Shown here one piece after another: positions 34,393 to 46,108 of a DNA stretch of 64,000 nucleotides. The stretch covers positions 150,733 to 214,732 of the forward strand of contig MU119257.1 in NCBI GenBank assembly GCA_014904845.1. Reading direction: 5' to 3'. A model generated the notes under the pieces. The model was not told where the DNA came from and searched no databases. It saw nothing but the letters and a program-made list of their open reading frames with translations. The stretch comes from Acephala macrosclerotiorum (Eukaryota > Ascomycota > Leotiomycetes > Helotiales > Mollisiaceae). The position numbers were made by a program, and so were the translations under genes. The first letter of the stretch is position 1, and each line of letters starts with the position of its first letter.

Positions 34393-35309
34393 GGCTCAAG
34401 TAGTGGTCTCACATGGCCACTACGAGAGCATTTCCGAAGAATGATGGCGCATGCACGAATGATGTCTAAGTATGTAGAGTATGTTAGGTGGGGTATTTCC
34501 GCCCTTTTCTGTAGTACTATCTTCAAAAACTGGGGCAATTTCACTGGGAGTTTCCGCGACCCACAAGGAGGAAATGATTAGCCAGATCTTGGAGCAAGCT
34601 TTGGAGCGAATGGTCTTTTGATGCTGGTTTAATTATTGCTGAGACATGGGCTTTCAAGGGCTTCATGTATTACTTCTAGCTTGTTCTTTCCTATTCCTTT
34701 CTTGCGCAGTTGCGAGGATCTGAGGGCACGAAATTACGAGGTTACGAGAGCATGGCAAACGAGCATAGAAAAATTCCCCTCGAAACCGGAGTTCAAAATT
34801 GTGGTTCGTGAGTTCTTCTCGACTTGTTGACATAGGGCGATAGAGGAGTTGAATTTTTGTGTAAGTAAAGGTAAGTTCTGGATATTTATGAAGGCAGGAA
34901 CTATTGCTGACCCCGTCGATCTCAACGCAAAGCAGGAACAAGTGTTGCGATTGACTCCTCCACATTCGAAGTTCTCAAACTGCAACTTCCAAAATCTCAC
35001 CAACACTAGCAAACTACAATAGGAACAGCAGCCTCACTCACTCTACTCGATGCCCCAATGCAATTACCAAATCTAAACCAAAATAGCAATCCATGAGTCG
35101 CAAATAACATTATTCCTTCAACCCAGAACGATCTTTCCCAATTCCAACTTCCAAATCCCTTCCTTCGTTGTCAGCTGGACCATCATCTTGTCCGAGTATA
35201 CATAATGTCCCACCACACACCAAAACATCCGTTCCTTATGAGGTTTCCATCGAGATGTACTCGGGCATCTCCCACAGTTTGACAAGGTCCCTGTCGTCAT
35301 TTTCCAATT
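34393..35309. other. Intergenic region, no gene seen
   Basis: 0.9 kb between the Cys/His-rich gene and the small minus-strand gene. No ORF shows coding character. Confidence 0.5.
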
Positions 35310-35919
35310 TTATGAAGACTTCCTGCTCACGAGTGTCCAGCTCAGTCTTGGTCTTTGGGTTGTTGCTTGCTGCTCCAAAGTTTTGATTTTTATCGCTAAG
35401 TTGAGGCATGGTTGAAGCTGAGTGTCGAGAGTCGTAAGATGTTTGGTGTGTTTGGCATTTTGGTTGAAGTAGATGGATTGGGGACGTGTTCCGCGATTGC
35501 TTGAAGACAGGTTACTTTTATCTGAGGATAGAGTCTTGACATACTCCAATCTGGCTTCGCTTCTCTTCCATGCTGAAAGAGGCCCAAGGATTAAGTCAAG
35601 GGACTTTGCTGTTTCTTCTGGTTTGTTATCTCATACCAGTGCAGTTTATTCGAGGAGAGTCTGAAAGTATGTCCCTGGTTGTCTGCTCGGGGCTGAAGGC
35701 TTTACTGCACACTGGAAGACACTCGATACCTTGGAGGCTTTCAATACATATACCGATAAGGCAAATTGCTTGGATTATTGTCCCAATTTGAGCAACCTCC
35801 ACTAGTCCCTTGTCTTCTAGATCGCTTCTTAACCAAAAGAAAATCTTCGAGAAAGTTGCAGTAATTGTACGATCAACACAAAGAAGATCCGAAGTGGCTT
35901 GGAGACGAAAGTTTGGCAT
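35310..35919 (-). CDS. Small orphan protein, two exons
   Basis: Two open frames join through a plausible 64-nt intron (35573-35636, gtatga donor, ttcag acceptor): exons 35919-35637 and 35572-35310, 181 aa. N-terminal half has FSKIFFWLRSDLEDKGLVEV and a hydrophobic stretch AQIGTIIQAICLIGICIESL, which could be a helix bundle or one membrane segment. The C-terminal half is polar. No family is recognised. The layout faintly recalls N-terminal helical domains of fungal NLR-like proteins, but no NTPase follows. It may be a remnant. Confidence 0.35.
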
Positions 35920-36385
35920 TCTTCAGAAACTATTCCACACGAAGAGATTCTGGAATCGAAAAACTATTCATTTTGAGCCATAAGCAGCCGCTTCTCGTCT
36001 TTGTTAGCTTCGTTGTCCATTGTCTGCTTCGGCAGGTGCGAGTAGTAGCTCAAGCAAAAGCAATACACTTTAGCGACTCTAGTGATAAACATCGTTTGTT
36101 GTGTGCTTTCGAGGGACGACTCGAAGCATCGTATAGTAGTATCCTTCCTAGCTCTCGCATTGGCAATCATCGGTACTGATTGCAGAACATGCACAACTAT
36201 GTGTTGACGTACAGTACAGGGAAGAATCATGCTTCAGCAAGGCATGCGTGTAAACCTGAATAGTCTAGTATGATCAAGTCGGGGTAAAGTGAAGTATTTC
36301 AGCGGAGTTCTCCTCAGCCTTAACTGGCACGACAGACTCTAGCTCGACACTTTGGGAAAACGCATGATCTGTGATTCTCGAAGCA

Positions 36386-37264
36386 ATGACCAAAGCAAAG
36401 GTTGAGAAGCATGATACCTCTACATCGGAAAATGGCGATCTCCATGACGACCCGAACGCAGAACAAGCTTACGATGACTACGAAATTCTAGACAAAAATA
36501 CTATCCACCTCCAACGAAGGAACCGGTATATCAGTAACGAAAGTTACAGGTTCTTTCTCTTCCATGCCATCCTCGACCAGGTGTTGTCAGTCGAAGCCTA
36601 CAAGAAGATAAACTGGGTCGAAATCGCGAAGGCCACAGGAACCGGGGGTCCGAAGTCTAGTCATGCTGCCAACAATGACTTCAATGCAACTTGGAAGTCT
36701 CTGCACAGTGGTAGGAGATTCCTGCAGGACAAAGAAGCCAAACTTGAACAGAACCTAACTTTCTCTCGATGCGATATTCAGCACGTTCATCTTTTGTTAG
36801 CCATCATAGATGAGCTTGTAGGTCACGCGCAAAAACCCAAGGCCGGCTTGACTGAGCTAGCTGTGAAGCTGGGACGAAGCTCTGAGGCCCAGCCACGACA
36901 GATGTTCGTCAGGTTGTGGGAGAAGTATCTGAGAATACAGTACCCAGATCTCTGTCCAGAGAAGAAGAACTCGAGGGCAAAGAAGATGGATGAATGGATC
37001 GTCCATATGCACAGCTTTGATAATGGTGACGATGACGAAGAACCTCCGCCCCCATACGAGAAACACGATTCAAATACTAGCAAGACCGGGCAGCAGAACG
37101 CTGGAGTTGATTCTGAGATAATTGATCTTTTGCCAAACGTGGAGGACATGGATTTGACGGCTGAGGGAAGTGCGACGAGGAGAAAGATCGTGGAGCTGAC
37201 ATTTCGGGGGAGGGTGGAGAGCTGTAACCCGAGCAACAACGCCAGGCATGAGGTGGAAACTTGA
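36386..37264 (+). CDS. Orphan protein with possible SANT/Myb-like segment
   Basis: Single exon, 292 aa from the first ATG (36386). A segment at about residues 45-110 (RFFLFHAILDQVLSVEAYKK, INWVEIAKATGTGG, NDFNATWKSLHSGRRFL) has the spaced Trp/aromatic pattern of SANT/Myb-like helices found in many ascomycete orphan proteins. A second helical stretch (LLLAIIDELVGHAQKPKAGL) and a basic/acidic region follow. The tail is acidic then basic and has no motif. Neither DNA binding nor any process can be stated firmly. Confidence 0.6.
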   Translation: MTKAKVEKHDTSTSENGDLHDDPNAEQAYDDYEILDKNTIHLQRRNRYISNESYRFFLFHAILDQVLSVEAYKKINWVEIAKATGTGGPKSSHAANNDFNATWKSLHSGRRFLQDKEAKLEQNLTFSRCDIQHVHLLLAIIDELVGHAQKPKAGLTELAVKLGRSSEAQPRQMFVRLWEKYLRIQYPDLCPEKKNSRAKKMDEWIVHMHSFDNGDDDEEPPPPYEKHDSNTSKTGQQNAGVDSEIIDLLPNVEDMDLTAEGSATRRKIVELTFRGRVESCNPSNNARHEVET

Positions 37265-37474
37265 GGGGGATCGCGAAGGCTGAGGATTGAGGCACTGCTG
37301 GGTTGACTCTATGGTTGACGTCGAGCCAATATACTTCCTCTCTTAGGCAATGGGCTAAGGGTCGAGGATAAGGACTTAGTCGGACTTGCCAAAGCTGAAA
37401 ATCGATTGCGTTCTGTAGTATCGAACAGCATGTGAGATGATGTGCCACCCACTACTGAGCCGCGATAGGCAAAA

Positions 37475-38486
37475 TCAAATCTTGCTTGCTATCCCCTTAG
37501 CTCGTGCATTGCAGATAAGAGTCGAATCTTGGACGATGTTCAAAGAGTCGGGTGTCCCATCGCTGGGCAACACCTTTCCGGCGGATACGAAGTACAGAAG
37601 ATCTTGGGGAACGCCTGTTCTAATCTCGATCATTCGTTTGAGGTCATTAATTGTTTGATCAGACTTTACGTGCATAACGTGAGTTTGGCTGCCCGGACCC
37701 TTCACAAAGATTTGAATGGCATCTTCAGGATTGTTTCGGGTATCCGTGGGCACGAATACTATGTTTGAGTAGTAGGCTCCGCGTATAGCTGCAGTTTCCT
37801 TGTCGAGATATTTGCCGATCTCGATACTCTGTGTCTCGACCAAGAGTAGGCGTTTGGCGGGAGGCTGGCTTTCGATTAATGATAGTGCTGCGCACTTCAT
37901 CTTCTCTAAGCTGTGAAGGATTGCAGGGAGCTTGTCCATCATTCCTGTGAGATAGATGAAAATTTTGGCGTCGCTGTTTCGTGTAGTGGCACTCTCGATG
38001 TTTATGTCGAGACTACTAATGTCAGCTTGATCTAAGGTGACAGCAACGGCCCAACAATTGATGAGCTTACAAATTGACGAGTGAAATAACAATATTCAAG
38101 CTCAGTCTATGCACAGCCAACTCATTTCTCAATGTATCTGTACCGAGACCGCCGTACGAATATTTGATTTTCCTCCAAGTCACTACTAAGCCTCCCACTC
38201 CCCCTATTGCTTTGAAAGACCCGATGAACGTGGTGATTTGATCACAATTCATCAAGGGGCTTTCCAAGGCACTGTTTAGGTTTGTCTTTCCAGCGGAAAG
38301 GGCCTGATTCTCCAGACGCAGTTTGAGCATTTCACGTTTAGACTTAAGGCCTTCAAGGTCTATATCTAGGGCTTGGATGTCCGGCTTGGCGTTGGTTATC
38401 CCTCGTGCTTTAGTAGACATCTGCTTGCACAGAGCTTTAATACCGAGGCCAGTAGAAGCCGAGTTGGACTTGACAGGAGCCGCCAT
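37475..38486 (-). CDS. Protein with helical N-terminus and C-terminal ubiquitin-like domain
   Basis: Exons 38486-38071 and 38015-37475 with a 55-nt intron (gtaagc donor, gctgac branch) join to 318 aa. The last 75 or so residues align by eye with ubiquitin along their length: IQIFVKGPGSQTHVMHVKSD, QTINDLKRMIEIRTGVPQDL, LYFVSAGKVLPSDGTPDSLN, IVQDSTLICNAR, including the LIFAGKQL-like turn. There is no Gly-Gly end (it finishes AKGIASKI), so it cannot be processed and conjugated like ubiquitin. The N-terminal part is helical and polar, with SALESPLMNCDQITTFIGSF and GGLGTDTLRNELAVHRLSLN, recalling the helical N-terminal domains of fungal NLR-type proteins. A central domain (SDAKIFIYLTGMMDKLPAIL) is unassigned. 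An additional upstream exon cannot be excluded. Confidence 0.65.
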
Positions 38487-39803
38487 GTCAGCGAATCTCA
38501 TTCATTGCACAAATAGCGGCTCGCACTGAGACAATGTTAGCTTGCATACTGTAATCGATAGAATCTTGATAGAACTGGGTGCTGAGGTCACCTCTGATAC
38601 TGAGGCGTGGTCCGAGGATCCTAGCCTTGTCGTGCCGGATGCAAGCGTCTGGCACTTCAATCGTGAGAGCGGCGTGCTTCGAGCTTGTCGTGGTATAGAA
38701 GAACAAGAGTGAAGGATAAACGCCCTCGATTCATTGATCTTGGAGTATGTGTGTGGTGGTTCGTCCAAAGACAGGTGGGAAAGTTGAGATGGGTAAAGTG
38801 GCTATGCTCCGAAAATGCGGCGTTGATGTCGCAGTCTCGACCGATTACCTGCAGGACTCGCAGTCTGACCACTTAGAATATGTCCGGAAACTTGGCGTCC
38901 CTCCGAAGAGAGACTTTGGTTTGAGCCAGTGACAGGCAAATTCGGGTAACACTCCAATCAGAGTAATTTTGAACAAACTGGAAGTGCCAGATCTATGACA
39001 TTGATCCCCAAAATTTCTATTAACAGCACTCCCAGTTTGTAAGAGTTGAAGATTTCAGACTTCTGGAAAATAAAAAAAAATAAAAAAAAAGGAATTCGAG
39101 ACGACTACAAAAAGGATATTATTCAATCCGCTGGCAATCTTCCGTCCCGTGACGTGCTTTCAAATAGTTGCTATAAACGCTTGAAATATTCGAGCAGACT
39201 TGAAAGTCAAAATACGAAATATTGATGAGCTTTATGACGGTTCTCTGGCTAGAAATTAGCTCCTTTCTTAACCCTGAGTATTCTCATATTATCGGAAACA
39301 TAAAAAGACCGAATACCTCGCACTCATCGTGGAACCTCAACAGGCTGCACGATGATTGTGTTCATCTGATGACCTGGCTGTCAGCTGGCTTTGGCCACTC
39401 AGAACACCGCGTGGCTCCATTAGGCATCCCATTTTCGACATAATGATAGGACATCCTAGGAGATTATTGGAGACAACTTTGCCATCAATTCACTATACAA
39501 AAGCTGCAATACATATTCCATTGAGGCAGAAGCTTACACAACAGCATCAGCAAATTTGAAGAGGTCGTTGTTTGACGTCGCTTGGGACATTGCTTGTCTG
39601 TAAACGGCTAGCGTCAACCCTGTCAACTGCTTGGCCTGTGCTTCCTACGTAGCTCTCCCTGAAGGCAGAAACTTGCCAACCGCCTCAAGTTTGACAGCTT
39701 TCAACATCGAAGTTTCACCTTCCTCAACACTTGAGAAACATCTCGACCTCGAGTCCCATACTATCGATCCCCTCGAAAAGTCTGCGCCGAACATCTGCCA
39801 GCC
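38487..39803. other. 1.3-kb intergenic region with A-rich tract
   Basis: No gene seen. Near 39070-39091 lies an A-rich run, two blocks of eight or more A separated by single T. The right end is the TVP15 promoter. Confidence 0.5.
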
Positions 39804-40531
39804 ATGGACTTCTCTGATGCTTTGTACGTCCAGCCTGGCGCAGCTCAGCTCTCATCAGCAAGCTCTTCTGCCATTGCGCGCTCGCAGATTCCGTCGCAAA
39901 CACGCTAACAATAACTGTTTTCTGTAGCCGAATGGTCAATTTGGGCGTGGGCGCCCTTATGGTCATAGGAGGAATATTCCACATGTTCCCGATTTCCATG
40001 TACGTGTCCTGCTTGCGACAATTGCGAAGAATCTCTGTCGGGACGAAGACTGACTGTGCTGCTCTTTAGGACCCATGTAATTGTCGGTGTCTATGTTGCG
40101 ATCTTTGGTTCTGGTGAGTATCTGAAGTCTGGGCGGTGATTGAACAATGGCTGATTTTGCTCTGTAGCTATTGCTCTTCTCGGTTTGTACTCCCAAGCTG
40201 GACCCGAAGAGAAGACAAACTGATTCCAAGCAGAATTCCAAATTCCTCCCCAGGTCTCCCGATACGGATCTTTCTTGTTCTCGTTCATTGGTCGTGGAAT
40301 TTGTATGTGTCCCCTAGCTATCTATCATTGGAGCACTTACTGACCGTCGTCATTGCAGTCTACATCTTTGCCGGATCTATCCTTCTCGAAGAGCATATCC
40401 TGACCAAAATCTTCGGAACCATCATTGGCTTTATTGGTATCGCCTACGTTATTCTCGAGTTTGTGCCTAGCATCGAGCCACCCCAGAACATGAGAGAGGC
40501 CGATGGTGGATGGGGCGCCGAGCAGGTTTGA
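39804..40531 (+). CDS. TVP15: Golgi membrane protein Tvp15 (COPI-associated family)
   Basis: Small multi-pass protein of late-Golgi/Tlg2 compartments, COPI-associated family. Six short exons: 39804-39823, 39928-39999, 40070-40113, 40168-40182, 40234-40302, 40359-40531; 130 aa in frame. Four hydrophobic segments are visible: LGVGALMVIGGIFHMF, VIVGVYVAIFGSAIALL, SFLFSFIGRGIFYIFAGSIL, and IFGTIIGFIGIAYVILEFV. Between segments 2 and 3 is the family signature EFQIPPQVSRYGSFLFSFIG, like yeast Tvp15. The C-terminus is short and acidic. Six exons in a 390-nt coding sequence, two of 15-20 nt, hide this gene from ORF scans: only the last exon is visible as an ORF, in a larger misleading frame. Confidence 0.88.
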
Positions 40532-41657
40532 AGTGGTGAGAACTATAAAATCCACGACTAGCATATAACGAAGGTGGAAGGTGGACAGGGAGCGAATCTG
40601 AATGGATGAAGGCGGAAATCGTGTATGAACTACGACTATAAAAGGCGCGAGCGCTAGGAGAGAGACGGACATGATACGATAGATGGATGGATTTTCTGGT
40701 ACGCTTGTACACCAACCGAGTTCGATGGTTTCTGCACTGGGAGGCGTTGAGCAATGCTATGAATTTGCTGCCTTGCTCTTCGGATGTTGTCGTTTCATGT
40801 TCATGTCGAAGCTGGATTTGGGATGAAAGCGAGCTTCTGGCGCGGAAAGCTGCGATTAACTCCCTTTCTATGTCGGCTGTTGGGTCAACTTTTGGTACTG
40901 GTTGAAATCATTCAGCGGATTTCACACATTGAAACTAGCAGAACCTTGGGGCAAGTGCTGATCATTTATGGAAGCGTAGTGTGCTAAGTAGTGCTCCCCA
41001 TCGACCTTTCGACGCTTGAAATCGAAATTTCTAGTTCCTTGGCGCCGATCACTTCAATTTCTCTGCCTTGAGGACTTTCCAACCTGGTCACGTGAAGAAT
41101 ACGGGTTTGGATCTCTCAATAATTGCGAGTAAGTAGAAAGGAGGGAAGAATCATTGTGTGCCTATTTTGTAATTCGCTATTTCGTTTCTGCCTATGAGTC
41201 CTTAAGGCTCTTGGGCTGCCGTAGCGTTATCGTTCAAGTGCGGATGTTGTGATGATGAATGCGTGCAGTACAAAAAGTCTTTCAGTCACCTGGACATTTC
41301 CATAAGGTATGCGACCAGCTGACAGAAGCTTCCCTTCCATCGACAGTCTATTGCTTATGAGGACCGGGGCTGACGGCGACGATTGGAGACTAGTGCTAGG
41401 TTTCCCTTCCTCAGAACGCAAAGCTCTTAGCTTCCAAGCCTTCAACACCGCCAAATGCCTTCCTCACCACCCAGTATACCTTCTCAAAACACCGCACTTT
41501 CTACTCACAACACAAGTCTCTCACCACGGCAGCTGCCAGCGCTTCTCTCACTCTTCATGCAACTGCAACTTCGATCAGTCCAATCACGCCGAGCTGGCTT
41601 AGGTATTTCAAATTCCATTCAAGAGACCAGCAGCAAAACCCACCCCTCAGTCGTGCG
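40532..41657. other. Convergent intergenic region TVP15/rhodopsin-like gene
   Basis: 1.1 kb between two 3' ends. It contains a perfect TCACGTGA at 41088-41095, surprising for a region with no adjacent promoter. Short ORFs here have no recognisable product, but a small unannotated transcript is possible. Confidence 0.5.
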
Positions 41658-42986
41658 TCAGCTTCCACCGTGATGCCTCAGACCGTCAGCATGACTGATC
41701 GTCACAGTTCTACTTGTATATATTCCGGTCTTGCCATCATCATCGCGTGGACGCGTTGGCATGTCGAACAGACTCTGCACACTCTCTGTCGGACTTTCGT
41801 TCCTTCCGAATCTGTCATTTTTGGGTCCACTTGAGATCTTCACATCCCATTTCCCGGACCTGCACTCGAGATCCTGTTGGGATTTTCCACCACTGAGACC
41901 ATGGCCTTCAGAAAGTCTGATACTGGATCCCGTTCTCTGAGATGGTCTATTGAAGAGGGGCTTGAGAGACGGAACACAGGCACAGATGACGCCGACGCAA
42001 CATTCGATGATGGACCATATTGCTGATGGTTCGTTGTCCCCTGTACCTCGCATGGTCAGTGATCGTACGCTCAATTACTCTGGCAATTTTAGGCGTACTC
42101 ACAACTTGGATCAGCACTGACACTTGTTTTCTGCAGCGCCCACAACCGGATGATTCCTGCCAGACAAACGAAGATCCCGATCGCGAAAACAATCACCAGG
42201 CCTACCTTGTCTTTCTTCGGCCTCACCACACCCCATAGCATCTTCATTGGCAAGATATATATTACGAAGTCAGTCACGATGTTGATGCCGGCATGGGAGT
42301 AGAAGATGGGTGTCTGGTTGACGCATTTGCCATCTATCGCTTTGTTCCAGGCAAACTCGATTGGGTGGCATTGAAAAACGACGGCGAAGATGAAAGCTAC
42401 CAGGGTGAGACTGACGAAGGCCATCGTTGCCCAGGCAATCATTCTTAATCCTGGTGGGACGAAAATTCGGAGGTAGAGGGCGAGGAGAGAGAGCTTTGTG
42501 AAGGTAACGCAAACGTAGTATACGAGTTCGCCGACGAAGAAAAGCTAGAAGGCGGTAAGTATGTTATTAAACGAACTCGACTGTTTGTAGCTACTGACCT
42601 TCAAAGATCCAGAAAAGTACGAAGGATCAGTCAGGTCATAGATATGATATCCAAGACCGAAACTAGTTTCTGTCCCTGACTCAGCGTCTGCGTCGAACTT
42701 CGAAGGCATTCAACATTGCGGGCAAACTTACGCTGAGGAACATTGATGCAAAAGTATAGTGCGAGGATCTAGGCACCTTCAGCAAGATTTCTCGAAGACA
42801 TTTGGGTATACCAACAGCAGCAACCAAAATTGTCAAGTCGTCCAGCTGCAAACCCACCCGGAGAACTTTCAGACGAGCCCATAATCTCAACAGGATGGTG
42901 ATGGCAGTCAATATCCCAAATGTAATGCAAACCGCAAAGAGTTCTGGTTTTCGAGAGGGCACGTTCGTTGAAATAGTCAGGGCCAT
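41658..42986 (-). CDS. Pth11/rhodopsin-like seven-helix integral membrane protein
   Basis: Member of the large fungal rhodopsin-like (Pth11-related) family; most members have no known ligand. Exons 42986-42732, 42679-42599, 42544-42103 and 42040-41658 (introns 52, 54, 62 nt); 386 aa. Hydrophobic helices: AVCITFGILTAITILLRLWA, DDLTILVAAVG, ELVYYVCVTFTKLSLLALYL, AFVSLTLVAFIFAVVFQCHP, FVIYILPMKMLWGV, LVIVFAIGIFVCLAGIIRLW, and SIIECCVGVICACVPSLKPL. The loop motif FGLGYHIYD and DPSWDNEPSAIWS are family hallmarks. The cytosolic tail is Ser/Pro-rich with several SP sites. The start follows MRK by a TTG; the first real ATG is used. The segment KVPRSSHYTFASMF between helix 2 and FGLG is longer than usual, so intron 1 placement is a little uncertain. 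Confidence 0.82.
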
Positions 42987-44447
42987 CTTTCTCAACGATT
43001 ACAGGAGAGACTGAGATTCAAAATCATTTATTGCGGAACCTGGGCGGCAAAGGCCCATATACTGCAGTCAATGTAACATGTGGGGAAAGGAATCCAGTGG
43101 AACAGACGCTTCAAAACTCCAATATAACCGTTGATCTTTCGCACGAGGGTCTACTCTTTCCTTAGGACTGGGTCATTTTCGGCTTCGGATATCTTCAGGA
43201 TTCGGGACCCGGACTGCGATGGAGCAGCAAGGACTCGAGACAAGACGTGCGTCTTTTCATCCCAAATTGAGAGAACTGTTGGACCCCAGAAAGTCTATCT
43301 CCTTCAATGCGTAAAAGTTGATGGAGGTCCCTCTCCCCACGTTCCTTGAGCATTGCCTACAAGCGGTTCTTAGATTTGTTCTCAAAACTTTATGTCGTAC
43401 GAAAAAGGGATCTTGTTCCATGGTCTCCATGCAAGGGCAACCTGCACATGGTATCTGGTACACTGTCACTTCCAAAAAAGGTCAGTCGTGCATACGCAAT
43501 TTACCCGAAAGGCGCAGTTCTCGCGCTGTGTGGAACTGTGGATTTCACAAAACACTTCGAGAGTAAAGGGTATGGATACATAGGAGCGAACCCTTGAAAG
43601 TTCGACATATAGCTCGGAAGGGGGCGTCGCTATAGTGAACGCACGTGCAGACCTTATCCTATAGATTTTTGTATGAGAAGCTCTCTACGAGGCGTATGTG
43701 ATGCCAAGCGGCTTCAAAGTATCGCAAACAAGCAGAACTGTCTTGGAAAAACCTTATTCTCGCATTTGAGGTCGAATCATCTCATTTCCGAGATCCTGTT
43801 ATGCAACTGGTATATTTGGACCCCTTTCAACTGGCCCACCTCTGCGATCGTTAAAGCAGCAAGCACATCCACAACGACTTTCAGGGGAGACGACCTCTCC
43901 CAGTGGAGAAAAAAATTGCCGGATTTGGCACCCCAAAAAATCGATGTTTATCTACAGTAACTCAACCTTCGCCACTTCTATAAACTTTCAAATCCATAGG
44001 ATTGGTCTTACAAACATTCCAGATCTGACCGTCTACTTTTTATTAGGTTTTATTACGCTAAAAGTATTCGAGAGTTGTGATTTTGGTGACTGCGCATAGG
44101 CAACTTTTTTCTCCACCGGAGAGGTCGACGACCTTCTTATCTGAGCGTCTGCCTCGGGACGACCCATTGCATCGGGACCCTATTGGAAATAACTCTTTCC
44201 GCGGAAATGCCCCGCAATGATACGATTTGTGATGCCGAAACAGACTAGGATGGGGTGAAATGATATGCGGATTCATTCCTATGGGTTCGGCAATCCTGGC
44301 TGCTTAAAGACTTCGCCAATGTGGAATGCAGATGAGGGGCAGCTTGCTTCCACTCTTGCAACAGAGCTGACTTCCAAGACCTCCAAGTTCAAGATCAATT
44401 CTCCTCATCATCTTGCAAATAATTTTGACAACACAACCCAAATCAAA
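42987..44447. other. 1.5-kb divergent intergenic region
   Basis: Between the rhodopsin-like gene and the acyl-CoA dehydrogenase gene. The ORFs at 43318-43597 overlap in three frames and have no recognisable product. No gene is called. Confidence 0.5.
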
Positions 44448-46018
44448 ATGGTCGACTTCGCACTCTCCCCCTCCGAAAAGGCCGTCCAGCAAGCAGCCCG
44501 CACGTTCGCCCAAGCTCATCTCGCAGGTGCAAAGAAAGCATACTCCCAGCTCCCCTCCCACAAAGAGCGTTTTCAATCCATCAAACCCATCTATCATGAA
44601 GCGGTCCTCGCCGGCCTCATCAAAGGCCAGATCCCCACTCCTCTCGGAGGTACTTCAGGGGGTTTAATCGAAGCTGCGATTTTGGTCGAAGAGATGTATT
44701 CTGTTGAGCCGGCGGCTAGTTTGACGATTTTCGGAACGGGGTTGGGGTTGACGCCGTTGATTTTGGGGTTTAGACCTGAGTTGGGGAGCTTTTTGGAGCC
44801 GTTTTTGAGTGGAGAGGGAAGCCCATTGGCGAGTTTGGTGTTTTCGGAGCCGGGGGGTGTGGTAAGTTCTTTCCGCTGTTGGGTAGATGGGTGAGATGAG
44901 ATGCGATGGAAGGAAAAAGGCTGATATGTGGTGTGCATAGGCGAACTGGCTTGAGGAAGGAGCTCCTGGGTTGCAAACTACGGCTTATCTTGATGGTGAT
45001 GAATGGGTGTTGAACGGCGAGAAGGTGAGTAGCGGATGAAATGTCAAGCTTGCTTCGAGACCTCAACTCACATTCTTCAGCTGTGGGCAACCAACTCAGC
45101 AGGCTGGGACTTCAAAGGTGCAGACCTAAGCTGCGTCGTATGTCGCTGCACCAACCCCGACATCCCCACCTCGGCATCTCCGGCAGACCGCATCATGATT
45201 TTGATCGTCACAGCAGCAGACATCGCTCGAGGAGGAGAAGGAGTCTTTGAGGTTTTAAATCATCAGCAATCTGCTGGCCATACGGCCGCTTCTGGACCGC
45301 ATATCAAGTATTCGAATTTGAGGATCCCGAAGAAGAATTTGCTCTGTCCTCCGGGGACGGGGGTTCCGGTTGTTACGGGGAGTTTTGAGATGTCTGGTGA
45401 GTGGAATTTCAAAGATTGGATGGGGATAGAGAGCTGATGAGAGGTGATAGCTTGTTTGGTGGGTGCAATGGGTACGGGTATTCAGCGAGCTATCTTTGAT
45501 GCCGCGCTTGCCTTTTCGAAAACTTCGAGAGGAGGAAATGTGCCGATTGGTGAGAGGCAGTCGGTGGCGGATCTGTTGATTGATATCAAGATGAGGACTG
45601 AGACTTCGAGGCACATGCTCATTAGACTTGAATTGTATGCGAAGCTGACATTATCATAGGTATCTCACCTGGAAAGCTGCGCATAGATTACTGTCGGAGG
45701 GAGAGAACTATGACGATAAGAGGGAACTTGCTCTTGAAGCAAAAGTCTACTGCTCGGATGCGGCGGTGAAGAGTGCTATCGATGCTATCAATCTTGTTGG
45801 AGTGTAAGTCTCACTTACGAAGAATCAACGAGAGGGATCTAGTACTGACAATGAGAATTAGATCTGCGTATGATTTGAACATGCCGTTCACGGATTTGCT
45901 GAATGACGCGATGGTATTGCCAATTTTCGATGGAGGAAATGTGGGAATCCGAAAGAGAGCGTTGCAGAAGCTTTTCATGTCGGATAATTATAAGCCTTGG
46001 GCGACATGTTATCAGTAG
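44448..46018 (+). CDS. Acyl-CoA dehydrogenase family flavoprotein
   Basis: FAD enzyme of the acyl-CoA dehydrogenase superfamily. Exons 44448-44861, 44941-45024, 45081-45396, 45451-45610, 45660-45803 and 45862-46018; 424 aa. Features: an N-terminal helical domain (LSPSEKAVQQAARTFAQAHL), the mid-domain SLVFSEPGGVANWLEEGAPG with TTAYLDGDEWVLNGEKLWAT (FAD and substrate loop), and the C-terminal helices GTGIQRAIFDAALAFSKTSR, LLIDIKMRTETSRYLTWKAA and FDGGNVGIRKRALQKLFM. It lacks a visible mitochondrial signal and a C-terminal SKL. The intron 45611-45659 begins with GC, not GT, because only that splice gives TETSRYLTWKAA; the GT-AG alternative would be 25 nt. The substrate is unknown; fungal relatives include nitroalkane-oxidase-like proteins. 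Confidence 0.88.
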
Positions 46019-46108
46019 ATTGAGCTCTTAATCATGAACAGTTTGGAAGGACAAATAGGCGCCACTCGATAAGACCCTAGTGACAAGAGAAAATCGTTAC
46101 AATGCAAT

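Noticed and set aside
43318..43597. Three overlapping plus-strand ORFs upstream of the dehydrogenase gene
   Set aside because: All three frames are open by chance; no frame shows a family or a consistent splice.
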